NCBI RefSeq assembly: GCF_001996165.1
Contig: NZ_MUFP01000004.1
Location: forward strand, 35,182-79,289
DNA from: Salinivibrio proteolyticus
GTDB lineage: Bacteria; Pseudomonadota; Gammaproteobacteria; Enterobacterales; Vibrionaceae
DNA: 44,108 bases
Reading direction: 5' to 3'
Each line of letters starts with the position of its first letter. Position 1 is the stretch's first letter. Shown piece after piece: positions 16,760 to 28,107 of the stretch. Position numbers and translations under genes: made by a program. The notes beneath the pieces were generated by a model. It was not told the DNA's origin, ran no database searches, and saw only the letters and a list, made by a program, of their open reading frames with translations.

Positions 16760-17885
16760 AGCGCATCAAGCGGTTTAACAGTAAGGGGTGCTGACGTCGA
16801 CGTGGAAGCGGGCGGCCAATATCCAGCAAACACTCTTCAACTGCTTCTGGAAAACGGACCTGTGACCAAAGCTGATGAAATAAACTTTGCGTTTGGTCGA
16901 GCTCACCTTTGACCAGCCACTCCGCTAACGCTCTTGCGACATCAGGGTAACGGATCTCGCCGCTGGCCGGGGCTTTCAACCAATCTCTCACCGCGCGAGC
17001 GTCTAAGTGTGTCATGGCGTGCGCCAACCCTAATTGTGCCAGCGTTGCAACATTACTCAGCTGCTCAAACTGTCCTGCCAAGGGTTTTAGCAACAACTTT
17101 TTCCCCATCGTTAATGCTTCAGAAGGCAGTTCAAAGCCACCATTCGCGATCACACCTTGGCAAGCCTTTAGCGCAGTATGAAAGCTGGCTTTCCCAAGTG
17201 GCATAAAGCGAATATTCTCTCGCCGATAGTCTTGCTTCACATCCGGATGAAAACAGATAAAACCTTGGTTAAAGCGCAGTAACAGCGCCGTCACAGCATC
17301 GAGTGACTCAAAGGGAAGATAGACCAAGACATCCTCTGATTGACTCGCCTTTAGTGAAAGGGTGTCATCTCTGCCGATATCAATGATGGGAGGCAAAATC
17401 GGCTGATTAAAGTGATACCAATGTAGCCCTATGGCATGATCCGTCGGCGCAAAATAACGCATAATCAGCCGGTTTATCAGTCCTTCTCCCTGTTTAGGGA
17501 CCGCATGGGCAAAGGCAGCTTGATGGCTAATCGCCACGGAGGGAACGCCTTGCTGGCGTGCCGCCCAAGCCGTGATAGGCTCAAAATCGGATACCACTTT
17601 GTCGTAGCCGGTAACATCAAGCGCGCGAATATCGCGATAAAGTTGCCGAACGTGATTCTTTTTCGCCGTCTCAAGCAGCGCAATTTTACCGTCACGACTG
17701 ATAAAACTCATGCCGGTAAACGTGCGATAGTCACCAAACGGCGCCATATCAAAATAGCGCTCTGCAGGTCGCCCAGAAAAGACAAAATCCACACTCACGT
17801 CATACGCTTTTAGGGCCCTTGCCATCGCCCTTGCTCGTGAAATATGACCGTTACCGGTTCCTTGCACACCGTATAAAAGCTTCAT
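16758..17885 (-). CDS. MJ1255/VC2487-family glycosyltransferase-like protein
   Basis: This 375-aa protein belongs to the MJ1255/VC2487 family, with a GT-B (MurG-like) fold. The N terminus MKLLYGVQGTGNGHISRARAMARAL is the hallmark glycine-rich loop and GH motif; the C-terminal half has the nucleotide-sugar-binding ANGGFELPSEALTMGKKLLLKPLAGQFEQLSN motif. Donor and acceptor are not established for the family. The start at 17885 is chosen because it overlaps the stop of the PAP2 gene by four bases (ATGA), so the two are translationally coupled; an ATG 19 codons upstream lies inside that gene. Coupling with a lipid phosphatase suggests a membrane lipid or polyprenyl-linked acceptor, which is inference. 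Confidence 0.88.
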   Translation of the reverse strand: MKLLYGVQGTGNGHISRARAMARALKAYDVSVDFVFSGRPAERYFDMAPFGDYRTFTGMSFISRDGKIALLETAKKNHVRQLYRDIRALDVTGYDKVVSDFEPITAWAARQQGVPSVAISHQAAFAHAVPKQGEGLINRLIMRYFAPTDHAIGLHWYHFNQPILPPIIDIGRDDTLSLKASQSEDVLVYLPFESLDAVTALLLRFNQGFICFHPDVKQDYRRENIRFMPLGKASFHTALKACQGVIANGGFELPSEALTMGKKLLLKPLAGQFEQLSNVATLAQLGLAHAMTHLDARAVRDWLKAPASGEIRYPDVARALAEWLVKGELDQTQSLFHQLWSQVRFPEAVEECLLDIGRPLPRRRQHPLLLNRLMR

Positions 17886-18424
17886 GTACTTGCCGCCATC
17901 CAGTAAAGATCGTCGGTGATGTTTTGTGCCAACGTAGTACATAGAAGTCCGAGCACCGCGCCGACCAGAATATCGCTAACAAAATGGACCCCCAGCAATA
18001 CGCGGGACAGCCCAATCAACCCCGCCCAAATAAAGGCCACTGTCGCCAAGGGGGGATAAAAGGTACTAATCAGCGAAGCCATTAAAAAAGCGGCCGCCGT
18101 GTGGCCAGAGGGCATGCTGTATAAATCTGAGGGCGTGATAAAAGCGGGCAGCTGTGAAGGCCGTGCGCGGCGGAAGCTCCGTTTAAGTACCCAATAGATG
18201 GGCAATTCAATCGCAAAGGCGACGATTCCAGTGCACAACAACCATAAGCCAAATGCACCATCGAGCCACCATGCGGCCAAGCCAATTCCTGCATATAACG
18301 GCCCATCACCAGAGTGTGATATCACCCGCGCTACTTTGGCTGTCGCTGCACTAAATCGATGAGAAAGGCACAGATACGACACCGTGTGGTCAAAACGTTG
18401 AATCGCTGTAAAGCTTCTCATCAT
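17882..18424 (-). CDS. PAP2-family membrane phosphatase
   Basis: This 180-aa protein has about five membrane helices and the three PAP2 signature motifs: KRSFRRARP (K-x6-RP), PSGHTAA and SRVLLGVHFVSD (SR-x5-H-x3-D), with catalytic histidines in the second and third. Members remove phosphate from phosphatidate, undecaprenyl pyrophosphate or similar lipids at the outer face of the inner membrane. A GCGGGGG stretch precedes two consecutive ATG codons (18424 and 18421). It is the first gene of a two-gene unit with the glycosyltransferase. The exact substrate cannot be read from the sequence. Confidence 0.92.
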   Translation of the reverse strand: MMRSFTAIQRFDHTVSYLCLSHRFSAATAKVARVISHSGDGPLYAGIGLAAWWLDGAFGLWLLCTGIVAFAIELPIYWVLKRSFRRARPSQLPAFITPSDLYSMPSGHTAAAFLMASLISTFYPPLATVAFIWAGLIGLSRVLLGVHFVSDILVGAVLGLLCTTLAQNITDDLYWMAAST

Positions 18425-18507
18425 GCCCCCGCTTTCGGTTAGCTGATGGTCAAACTCTAGACAGCGGGTATGACAACGGGGTGACGTTATGAGGTCATAT
18501 TGATGAA

Positions 18508-18533
18508 GATAACACTCCCTGCAGTTTGTTATC
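18508..18533. repeat. Operator-like inverted repeat upstream of leu
   Basis: GATAACA and TGTTATC form perfect 7-bp arms separated by 12 bases, in the shared upstream region of the PAP2 gene and leuL. The geometry suits a dimeric regulator; none can be named. Confidence 0.45.
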
Positions 18534-18676
18534 CTGACACAGCGAAAGTGCTATCTAACTGTATACCTTCCCCGCAACCAGCAGCCGTTTATTTCAAATT
18601 ATCCACTAAAAACCAGTGTAATAAACTAGTTTTGATCAGGTTAACTAAGCAGATCCATTTTTTTATTTTTTTGTGA

Positions 18677-18705
18677 TTGACGCTTTCCCCGCCGCTCTGT
18701 TATTT
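18677..18705 (+). promoter_or_regulatory. Candidate leu operon promoter
   Basis: TTGACG at 18677-18682 and TTATTT at 18700-18705 are spaced by 17 bases. Transcription would begin near 18712, about 27 bases before the leader peptide start. Confidence 0.6.
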
Positions 18706-18738
18706 CTGTAACCAGCAAACACATTGAATGGATAGTTC

Positions 18739-18798
18739 ATGACACTGATTACACTACGCCTCATCCTCCTCCTTATCGTGACTCGGTCGCGCGGGTAG
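18739..18798 (+). CDS. leuL: leu operon leader peptide
   Basis: A 19-codon frame, MTLITLRLILLLIVTRSRG, contains six leucine codons (CTG, CTA, CTC, CTC, CTC, CTT), including three in a row. It lies directly upstream of a terminator and leuA, as leu leader peptides do. A ribosome stalled on these codons when Leu-tRNA is scarce would permit readthrough. Too short for routine gene callers. Confidence 0.93.
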   Translation: MTLITLRLILLLIVTRSRG

Positions 18799-18860
18799 GT
18801 ATTGGGCAGCAATCAGTGAATGCCAAATGTCAAAAACCCGCGCCAGACGCGGGTTTTTTT
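18789..18860 (+). terminator. leu attenuator: antiterminator strand and intrinsic terminator
   Basis: The terminator is AAACCCGCG (18834-18842), a five-base loop and CGCGGGTTT (18848-18856), followed by further T residues to 18860. GCGCGGGT at 18789-18796, the last codons and first stop base of leuL, is an exact complement of ACCCGCGC at 18836-18843, the terminator 5' arm. A ribosome at the leuL stop would cover this strand and allow termination. Confidence 0.88.
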
Positions 18861-18942
18861 GTATCTAACGCCGTCAAAATAAAACACAGCGCCCATTAAG
18901 AGAGCCATGAAGGCGGCGAGCAAACACAACAGGGAGTCACCC

Positions 18943-21602
<2,660 letters not shown>

Positions 21603-21623
21603 TTACCCGTAAGGATACGAGCT

Positions 21624-23045
21624 ATGTCGAATGCAAACACCCAGCAAGGCGCTAAGACCTTGTATGAAAAAATCTATCAAGCCCATGTGATCACCGAGCA
21701 GCCTGGCGAAGCGCCGCTGCTGTATATCGACCGTCATTTAGTGCACGAAGTGACCTCACCACAAGCCTTTGATGGCCTGCGGGAAAAAGGGCGCCCAGTG
21801 CGCCAAGTGAGTAAAACCTTCGCCACCATGGATCACAATGTCTCCACCGAAACCAAAGACATTAACGCGTCAGGGGAAATGGCGCGTATCCAAATGGAAA
21901 CACTGGCCAAAAACTGTGAAGAGTTCGGAGTGACCCTGTACGACTTAAATCATCCTTACCAAGGCATTGTGCATGTGATGGGCCCCGAGCTTGGCATTAC
22001 CCTGCCCGGCACCACCATCGTCTGTGGTGATTCGCACACCGCAACTCACGGTGCCTTCGGTTCCCTTGCCTTTGGTATTGGCACCTCAGAAGTCGAACAC
22101 GTACTGGCCACCCAAACACTCAAGCAATCCCGCGCCCGCACGATGAAAATTGAAGTCACGGGCAAAACCGCCCCCGGGATCACCGCCAAAGATATTGTCC
22201 TTGCGATTATTGGTAAAGTTGGCCACGCAGGTGGCACTGGGCATGTGGTGGAGTTTTGTGGGGACGCCATCACTGCCTTGTCGATGGAAGGGCGAATGAC
22301 GGTCTGCAACATGGCCATCGAATTAGGCGCAAAAGCTGGCCTGATCGCGCCAGATGACACCACCTTTGCCTACCTAAAAGACAAAAAGTTTTCCCCTAAA
22401 GGCGAGCAATGGCAGCAAGCCGTTGCGTATTGGCAAACCTTGCACTCAGATGCCGATGCGCACTTTGATCGCGTGGTCACTCTCGATGGCAGTCAAATCC
22501 ATCATCAAGTCACATGGGGCACCAACCCCGGCCAAGTGGTCAGTGTGCATGATAGCGTGCCTGCTCCAGAGAGCATGACCGACCCGATAGAGCGCCACTC
22601 GGCTGAGCGAGCCTTAAAGTACATGGGACTGACGGCAGGCCAAGCCATTACAGATATCCACATCGATAAAGTCTTTATTGGCTCTTGCACCAACTCACGG
22701 ATTGAAGACATGCGCGCAGCCGCCGCGGTCGCCAAAGGACGACGCGTGGCAGAGGGTGTACATGCCATGGTGGTGCCGGGCTCCGAGCAGGTGCGCGCCC
22801 AAGCAGAGCAAGAAGGGCTGGATGTGATTTTCCGCGAAGCGGGCTTTGAGTGGCGCTTGCCCGGCTGCTCTATGTGTTTGGCGATGAATAATGATCGCTT
22901 AGGCCCCAAAGAGCGCTGTGCATCCACCAGCAACCGTAACTTTGAAGGCCGCCAAGGCCGTGAAGGCCGCACCCACTTGGTCAGCCCTGCGATGGCCGCC
23001 GCCGCTGCTATTGCCGGTCATTTTATTGACGTTAACCAATTATAA
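21624..23045 (+). CDS. leuC: 3-isopropylmalate dehydratase large subunit
   Basis: This 473-aa aconitase-family subunit, with LeuD, isomerises 2-isopropylmalate to 3-isopropylmalate. It carries the three [4Fe-4S] cysteines, in [15 protein letters not shown] and the [10 protein letters not shown] pair, plus the substrate-binding [30 protein letters not shown]. It is about seven residues longer at the N terminus than the E. coli protein (SNANTQQG before [12 protein letters not shown]), and the AAGGA before the first ATG supports the longer start. It forms part of leuABCD with leuD nine bases downstream. Confidence 0.97.
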   Translation: MSNANTQQGAKTLYEKIYQAHVITEQPGEAPLLYIDRHLVHEVTSPQAFDGLREKGRPVRQVSKTFATMDHNVSTETKDINASGEMARIQMETLAKNCEEFGVTLYDLNHPYQGIVHVMGPELGITLPGTTIVCGDSHTATHGAFGSLAFGIGTSEVEHVLATQTLKQSRARTMKIEVTGKTAPGITAKDIVLAIIGKVGHAGGTGHVVEFCGDAITALSMEGRMTVCNMAIELGAKAGLIAPDDTTFAYLKDKKFSPKGEQWQQAVAYWQTLHSDADAHFDRVVTLDGSQIHHQVTWGTNPGQVVSVHDSVPAPESMTDPIERHSAERALKYMGLTAGQAITDIHIDKVFIGSCTNSRIEDMRAAAAVAKGRRVAEGVHAMVVPGSEQVRAQAEQEGLDVIFREAGFEWRLPGCSMCLAMNNDRLGPKERCASTSNRNFEGRQGREGRTHLVSPAMAAAAAIAGHFIDVNQL

Positions 23046-23054
23046 GGAGGCCTC

Positions 23055-23657
23055 ATGTCAGGCATACACACTCATACCGGCATTGTTGCCCCATTGGATG
23101 CGGCGAACGTCGATACTGATGCGATCATCCCTAAACAGTTTTTGCAAAAAGTCACCCGTACTGGCTTTGGTCAGCATCTATTTCACGATTGGCGCTTTTT
23201 AGACGATGCGGGCAAGCAACCGAACCCCGAGTTTGTGCTCAATCAAGCGCGTTACCAAGGCGCAAGCGTCTTGCTCACCCGCGAAAACTTTGGCTGTGGC
23301 TCGTCACGCGAACATGCCCCTTGGGCGCTAGATGATTACGGCTTTAAAGTGATAATCGCCCCCAGTTTTGCCGATATTTTCTATGGCAACTGCATTAATA
23401 ACCAAATGGTGCCGGTGACCCTTGAAGAAGGCCAAATCGATGCTTTATTTACGTATGTGGCAGAAAATGAAGGCGCGACTGTAATGTTAGATTTGCCCGC
23501 CCAAACCATCCGTGCCGGTGAACACTGCTTTAGCTTCCAGATGGATGATTTTCGCCGTCATTGCTTGTTGGAGGGGTTAGATAGCATCGGCCTCACGCTG
23601 CAGCACGACGCTGAGATCTCACGCTTTGAGCAAAACATTCCCGCCTTTTTGGCATAA
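23055..23657 (+). CDS. leuD: 3-isopropylmalate dehydratase small subunit
   Basis: This 200-aa swivel-domain partner of LeuC completes the isomerase active site. Key segments are [19 protein letters not shown] and the [44 protein letters not shown] substrate region with the SREHAPWAL motif. TAAGGAGG precedes the ATG. It is the last gene of the operon and is followed by a strong terminator. Confidence 0.97.
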   Translation: MSGIHTHTGIVAPLDAANVDTDAIIPKQFLQKVTRTGFGQHLFHDWRFLDDAGKQPNPEFVLNQARYQGASVLLTRENFGCGSSREHAPWALDDYGFKVIIAPSFADIFYGNCINNQMVPVTLEEGQIDALFTYVAENEGATVMLDLPAQTIRAGEHCFSFQMDDFRRHCLLEGLDSIGLTLQHDAEISRFEQNIPAFLA

Positions 23658-23675
23658 CACAACGCTTTAACCACT

Positions 23676-23702
23676 AAAACGCTGCTTGAGCAGCGTTTTT
23701 TT
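23676..23702 (+). terminator. Intrinsic terminator of the leu operon
   Basis: AAAACGCTGC and GCAGCGTTTT form ten pairs around a TTGA loop, followed by T residues. It lies 18 bases past the leuD stop. Confidence 0.92.
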
Positions 23703-23776
23703 ATGGCTATGAAAGCAAACATGGCTCAAGCTGGTCTAGGATATAAACAAGATACGCTCGCGATTGAGGAAGCGGT

Positions 23777-24568
23777 ATGCGAACACGGATCACGCTCATT
23801 TTTTGGTTACTCTTTGCTTTTCCAGCCTTGGCCGCCCCGAAAGCCGATTATTGGGCAATGTGGGATGCGCACAACCCCGCCAGCCAAGCCACGTTTACCC
23901 ATCACAGCTGGCAAGTGTTACTCGATAAATATTTACAGCCTCAAGGACAGCACACCTTATTTAACTACGCAGCCGTCACCGAGGCCGATAAAGCGACTCT
24001 CGATCATTACATTAGCATGCTCACCGCGCGCGACCCGCGCACCTTGACCAAAGACGAACAATACGCGTACTGGGTTAATCTCTACAATTCAGTCACCGTA
24101 AAGCTAGTTTTGGATGCGTATCCAGTCCGTTCGATCACCAAACTCGGTGGGCTGTTTAGCTTTGGACCTTGGGATGATGAGGTGGTCACGGTAGCAGGAG
24201 AGCCGCTTACCTTGAATGACATTGAGCACCGTATTCTACGTCCGCTCTGGCAAGATCCGCGTACCCATTATGCGGTCAACTGTGCCAGCCTTGGCTGTCC
24301 GAACCTACAGCCACAAGCCTTTCAAGCCGACACCTTAGAGGTACAATTAGAACAAGCCGCCTATACCTTTATTAACAGTGATAAAGGCGTGAGTCAGCAA
24401 GGCGGTCAGTGGCAGCTTTCTTCTATCTATGAGTGGTTTGAGGCCGATTTTGGCGGCAGTGAACAAGGAGTAATTACCCATATCAATCAATACCGCGATA
24501 TCAAACTTCCCGAGGATGCACGCTTAGACTATGACTACGACTGGGCGCTTAACCGAACCGCTGACTAA
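23777..24568 (+). CDS. DUF547-domain secreted protein
   Basis: This 263-aa protein has a signal peptide (MRTRITLIFWLLFAFPALAAP, cleavage about residue 20) and a DUF547 domain with its conserved patterns YWVNLYNSVTVKLVLDAYP, the DIEHRILRPLW helix and HYAVNCASLGCPNLQPQAF with two cysteines. The fold has been compared with papain-like/transglutaminase-like folds, but no activity is established and I assign none. GAGGAAG lies five bases before the ATG. It stands between the leu terminator and the TPP riboswitch, so it is probably transcribed alone. It has no link to thiamine transport that can be seen. Confidence 0.88.
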   Translation: MRTRITLIFWLLFAFPALAAPKADYWAMWDAHNPASQATFTHHSWQVLLDKYLQPQGQHTLFNYAAVTEADKATLDHYISMLTARDPRTLTKDEQYAYWVNLYNSVTVKLVLDAYPVRSITKLGGLFSFGPWDDEVVTVAGEPLTLNDIEHRILRPLWQDPRTHYAVNCASLGCPNLQPQAFQADTLEVQLEQAAYTFINSDKGVSQQGGQWQLSSIYEWFEADFGGSEQGVITHINQYRDIKLPEDARLDYDYDWALNRTAD

Positions 24569-24611
24569 AAGGCTTGGTTAACCCTAAGCCAATCAGTACA
24601 ATGGCTTCGTA

Positions 24612-24696
24612 CTCATTGGGGAGCCTCTTGGCTGAGATTGCGCACCGCGCTAAACCCATCGAACCTGATCCAGCTAACACTGGCGTAGGGATTGAG
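24612..24696 (+). ncRNA. TPP riboswitch (THI element)
   Basis: The conserved thi-box blocks are present in order: GGGGAGCC, GCTGAGA, ACCCATCGAACCTGATCCAG and the 3' block AACACTGGCGTAGGGA. P1 forms between CTCATT (24612-24617) and ATTGAG (24691-24696). It lies 55 bases upstream of thiB and should turn the transporter off when thiamine pyrophosphate is abundant. Confidence 0.97.
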
Positions 24697-24724
24697 ACTT
24701 GATGATGTCATCAACCAGCCTCAA
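24692..24724 (+). other. Expression-platform hairpin of the TPP riboswitch
   Basis: TTGATGA and TCATCAA (24699-24705, 24708-24714) form a perfect 7-bp stem. Outside it TTGAG (24692-24696), which is also the 3' strand of P1, can pair with CTCAA (24720-24724). P1 and the outer helix are therefore mutually exclusive. No T-run follows, so control is probably at translation initiation; the link to the AGGAG at 24741-24745 is not clear. Confidence 0.6.
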
Positions 24725-24751
24725 CACCCACGCCCAACTTAGGAGCGTGCT

Positions 24752-25747
24752 GTGAAAGTCATTACGTCTGTTTTAACCGTACTTTCTTTGTCTCTGTTAT
24801 CGCTTGGCGCCCGCGCCGCTGACCCGCTGACTATTTATACCTATGACTCATTTATCGCCGATTGGGGCGCAGGGCCAAAAATTAAAGCCGCCTTCGAGAA
24901 ACGCTGTAATTGTAAGGTCGAGTTTGTGTCCCTTGAAGACGGTGCAGCCTTGCTCAACCGCATGCGGATTGAAGGCAGTACCACCAGCGCCGATATCGTG
25001 CTGGGTATGGACACTAATTTAATGAAAGAAGCGGAGCGGAGCGGCATTGTCGCCGAGCACGCAGTGAATACGGAGCGCCTACAGGTACCCGGCGGTTGGG
25101 ATAATCCCTACTTTATTCCCTACGATTACGGCTACTTTGCCTTCGTGTACGACACCACGCGCCTGCTCGATCCGCCCAAGAGCTTGAAGGCCTTGATTGA
25201 AGATCGTGATGACATCAGTGTGATTTACCAAGATCCCCGTGTCTCCACCGTTGGCCAAGGCTTAATGCTGTGGATCCAGAAAGTATACGGCGATCAAAGC
25301 CAGCAAGCATGGCGTGATCTCGCGGATAACACCATTACCGTGACCAAAGGCTGGACCGAAGCGTACAACATGTTCCTGAACAAGGAAGCGGACATGGTGC
25401 TCTCTTACACCACATCACCGGCTTACCATTTGGTTGCCGATGATGATGACCGCTTTGCCGCCGCGACGTTTGAAGAGGGCCATTATATGCAGATTGAAGT
25501 GGCCGCGAAATCAGCGTACACCGACCAGCCAGAACTGGCCGATGCGTTTTTGCAGTTTATGATTAGCGATGAAGCGCAGTCGATCATTCCCCTTACGCAA
25601 TGGATGTATCCTGTTACTGATATCACTTTACCGGATGCCTTCTACACCTTGAGTAAGCCCGAAAAAAGCTTGATTTATCAACCCGATGAAGTGATGGGCA
25701 ACCGTCAACAATGGGTGCGTGACTGGCAAACGGCGTTGGTTGAATAA
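24752..25747 (+). CDS. thiB: Thiamine ABC transporter, periplasmic binding protein
   Basis: This 331-aa protein binds thiamine and its phosphates in the periplasm and delivers them to ThiPQ. It has a signal peptide (MKVITSVLTVLSLSLLSLGARA) followed by the mature start ADPLTIYTYDSFIADWGAGPKIKAAFEKRCNCKVEFV, typical for TbpA/ThiB, including the paired cysteines in RCNCKV. Translation starts at GTG with AGGAG six bases upstream. It is the first gene after the TPP riboswitch, and thiP follows after five bases. Confidence 0.97.
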   Translation: MKVITSVLTVLSLSLLSLGARAADPLTIYTYDSFIADWGAGPKIKAAFEKRCNCKVEFVSLEDGAALLNRMRIEGSTTSADIVLGMDTNLMKEAERSGIVAEHAVNTERLQVPGGWDNPYFIPYDYGYFAFVYDTTRLLDPPKSLKALIEDRDDISVIYQDPRVSTVGQGLMLWIQKVYGDQSQQAWRDLADNTITVTKGWTEAYNMFLNKEADMVLSYTTSPAYHLVADDDDRFAAATFEEGHYMQIEVAAKSAYTDQPELADAFLQFMISDEAQSIIPLTQWMYPVTDITLPDAFYTLSKPEKSLIYQPDEVMGNRQQWVRDWQTALVE

Positions 25748-25752
25748 TCATC

Positions 25753-27342
25753 ATGCTCAACCCTTCACGCACTTGGCCGGGCAGTCTCGCGGCCAGTCTA
25801 GTCGTGCTTTTAATTGGCAGCGCTCTATGGGCGCTGTTCTCTCACAGCCAAGATCTTAACCTTCAGGCACTATGGCAAGATGCCTACCTTCGTCACGTCA
25901 CCGTATTTAGCTTCAAGCAAGCCATTTTATCAGTGATCCTCAGTGTAGGACTGGCGATTCCTGTTGCCCACGCCCTGTCGCGTCGCGAGTTTGCGGGTAA
26001 GCGTTGGTTGTTGAAACTATTTGCCATGACCTTAGTGCTGCCTGTGCTGATTGGGGTATTTGGCTTGGTAGCCATTTTTGGTCGCAGCGGCTTGCTCGCC
26101 GACACCCTACAACACTTTAACCTCTCCCTGCCTTTTTCCATTTATGGATTAAGCGGCATTTTGCTGGCACACGTGTTTTTCAACTTACCATTTTCCGCCC
26201 AGATCATGGTGCAAACACTCGAGGGGATCCCCGCCGATCAACGCCGCTTAGCGACTCAATTGGGCTTAGGTGGCTGGCAGCGTTTTCGTCACCTTGAATG
26301 GCCTTATCTTCGCCAAAGTTTGCCCCATATCGTCGGGCTGGTGTTTATGCTCTGCTTTACCAGTTTTGCCACCGTCATGGCGCTTGGAGGCGGCCCCAAA
26401 GCCACCACCATAGAGTTGGCCATTTACCAAGCCATTCGCTTTGACTTTGATTTGCAAACCGGCGCGGCATTAGCGCTGTGGCAGATGATGCTGTGCGGCA
26501 CCATTGCGTTTGTAGTGCAAACATTCACACGCGCGGTGCCGAATACACCCAGTGAAGTATTACCATTGCCGCATGCCCTCGATAGCCGAGCGGCGAAATG
26601 CTGGGATCTGCTCTGGATAACCTTGGTCTTGCTTCTCGTATTGCCGCCACTGGGTGTAGTGCTGTATCGCGGGTTCAACCCGAGTGCGCTCACTGTCCTT
26701 GCCGATACAGCGTTATGGCAAGCCACCATGCACTCATTGTGGGTGGCCACCGGCGCGAGCGCCATTGCATTTGTGTTGGCAATTGCAGTGATCTTAGCCA
26801 GTCGTCACTGGCGATTTCATGGTCAAAAAAGACGAGCCGATGGTATTGAGACGCTGGGGGCCATGATTCTGGTGGTGCCCAGTATCGTATTAAGCACTGG
26901 GCTATTTTTGCTGTTTCGCCAATTTAGCGATGTCTTTAGCCTCGCCTTGTGGTTGGTGATGGGGGTCAATGCGCTGATGGCCTTACCGTATTTGATTAAG
27001 GTGCTCAGTGCCCCTGCCTATCAAGTGGCGCAATCTTATCATGCACTCTGTGCCACCCTAGGCGTGCGCGGGGTTACCCGCTTGCGCTTAATTGAATGGC
27101 AGTGCTTACGCCGCCCAATAGCACGTGGCCTCGCGGTCAGTTTTGTCCTCTCGATGGGCGATCTCAGCGCCATTTCTTTATTTGGCAGCCAACACTTTCA
27201 AACGCTGCCTTTGTATCTATTTCGTCTGATGGGCAGTTATCAAATGGATGCGGGCGCCGCGGCGGCCATGCTGTTATTAGCGACCAGTTTAGGCAGCTAC
27301 GCTCTGATCATCCGCCTCGTCCAATGGAGACACGCATGCTAA
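25753..27342 (+). CDS. thiP: Thiamine ABC transporter permease
   Basis: This 529-aa inner-membrane protein has about twelve hydrophobic segments arranged as two fused BPD_transp_1 halves. Each half shows a cytoplasmic EAA-like loop: EGIPADQRRLATQLGLGGWQRFRHLEWP in the first and AQSYHALCATLGVRGVTRLRLIEWQ in the second. Two such halves in one chain match E. coli ThiP (536 aa). It lies between thiB and thiQ and its last seven bases overlap thiQ. Confidence 0.96.
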   Translation: MLNPSRTWPGSLAASLVVLLIGSALWALFSHSQDLNLQALWQDAYLRHVTVFSFKQAILSVILSVGLAIPVAHALSRREFAGKRWLLKLFAMTLVLPVLIGVFGLVAIFGRSGLLADTLQHFNLSLPFSIYGLSGILLAHVFFNLPFSAQIMVQTLEGIPADQRRLATQLGLGGWQRFRHLEWPYLRQSLPHIVGLVFMLCFTSFATVMALGGGPKATTIELAIYQAIRFDFDLQTGAALALWQMMLCGTIAFVVQTFTRAVPNTPSEVLPLPHALDSRAAKCWDLLWITLVLLLVLPPLGVVLYRGFNPSALTVLADTALWQATMHSLWVATGASAIAFVLAIAVILASRHWRFHGQKRRADGIETLGAMILVVPSIVLSTGLFLLFRQFSDVFSLALWLVMGVNALMALPYLIKVLSAPAYQVAQSYHALCATLGVRGVTRLRLIEWQCLRRPIARGLAVSFVLSMGDLSAISLFGSQHFQTLPLYLFRLMGSYQMDAGAAAAMLLLATSLGSYALIIRLVQWRHAC

Positions 27343-28040
27343 CCCTTTCCAATATCACGTATCGCTACCAGCAAGCGTGGATGCACTTCGACGCCCACAT
27401 TGCGCCGGGGGAGATTGTTGCTGTACTCGGCCCAAGCGGCGCCGGGAAAAGTACCTTACTCTCTCTGATTGCAGGATTAATTGCTCCTGATAGTGGCGAG
27501 ATTTTGATTGCAGGTAAGCCAGTCACTACCGCGCCAGCTCACCAGCGCCCACTCTCCATCCTGTTTCAAGAGCATAATGTCTTCACCCACTTATCGGTGT
27601 TTGACAACATGGCGATTGGACTTTCGCCCTCACTCAAGCTCAGTCACGCACAAAAAGAGAGCGTGAGAAGCGCCGCGGACGCTGTGGGGCTGACACCTTA
27701 TTTAGATCGTTTACCCGGCGCATTGTCCGGCGGGCAGCGCCAGCGGATTGCACTTGGCCGAAGCATTGCGCGTCAACAGCCTCTGTTGTTACTTGATGAG
27801 CCTTTTTCAGCCCTTGATCCTGCGTTGAAAAAAGACATGTTAGCCTTAGTGAAACGGACCGCCCACGCGCAAGGTACAACCGTTTTAATGGTGACCCATC
27901 ACCCCGACGATGCGAAAGCCATTGCCTCACGTTTTCTTTACGTCGATGAGGGCCAGATTGCCTTGTCTCGCCCCGTCGCTGACCTGAATGCGCCCCCACC
28001 GGCGATGCATCGTTATATGGGCATGATGGAATCCCCCTAA
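27336..28040 (+). CDS. thiQ: Thiamine ABC transporter ATP-binding protein
   Basis: This 234-aa ATPase powers ThiP. Walker A GPSGAGKST lies at 32-40, the signature LSGGQRQR and Walker B LLLLDEP follow, with the Q-loop FQEHNVF and the switch histidine in VTHH. Length equals E. coli ThiQ (232 aa). The ATG at 27336 (MLTLSNITYRY) gives the family start and overlaps thiP by seven bases; an ATG four codons upstream (METRM) is an alternative, and a much longer open frame reading back into thiP is not credible. Confidence 0.96.
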   Translation: MLTLSNITYRYQQAWMHFDAHIAPGEIVAVLGPSGAGKSTLLSLIAGLIAPDSGEILIAGKPVTTAPAHQRPLSILFQEHNVFTHLSVFDNMAIGLSPSLKLSHAQKESVRSAADAVGLTPYLDRLPGALSGGQRQRIALGRSIARQQPLLLLDEPFSALDPALKKDMLALVKRTAHAQGTTVLMVTHHPDDAKAIASRFLYVDEGQIALSRPVADLNAPPPAMHRYMGMMESP

Positions 28041-28107
28041 TAGATGGCGCCGCCTCGTTTGGCTTCTATACTGACAACAGGAATAGACCCTTTTAAGGAG
28101 GCGCTTT

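Larger units (their letters stand above)
18425..18738. other. Divergent control region between the PAP2 gene and leuL
   Basis: No gene is seen. The region holds the 26-bp operator-like repeat, an AT-rich tract at about 18590-18672 and the leu promoter candidate. In E. coli and V. cholerae a LysR-type regulator (LeuO) is encoded near this point; here no such gene is present. Confidence 0.6.

Noticed and set aside
24575-24600. GGCTT/AAGCC repeat after the DUF547 gene as a terminator
   Set aside because: The stem is short and has no T-run.
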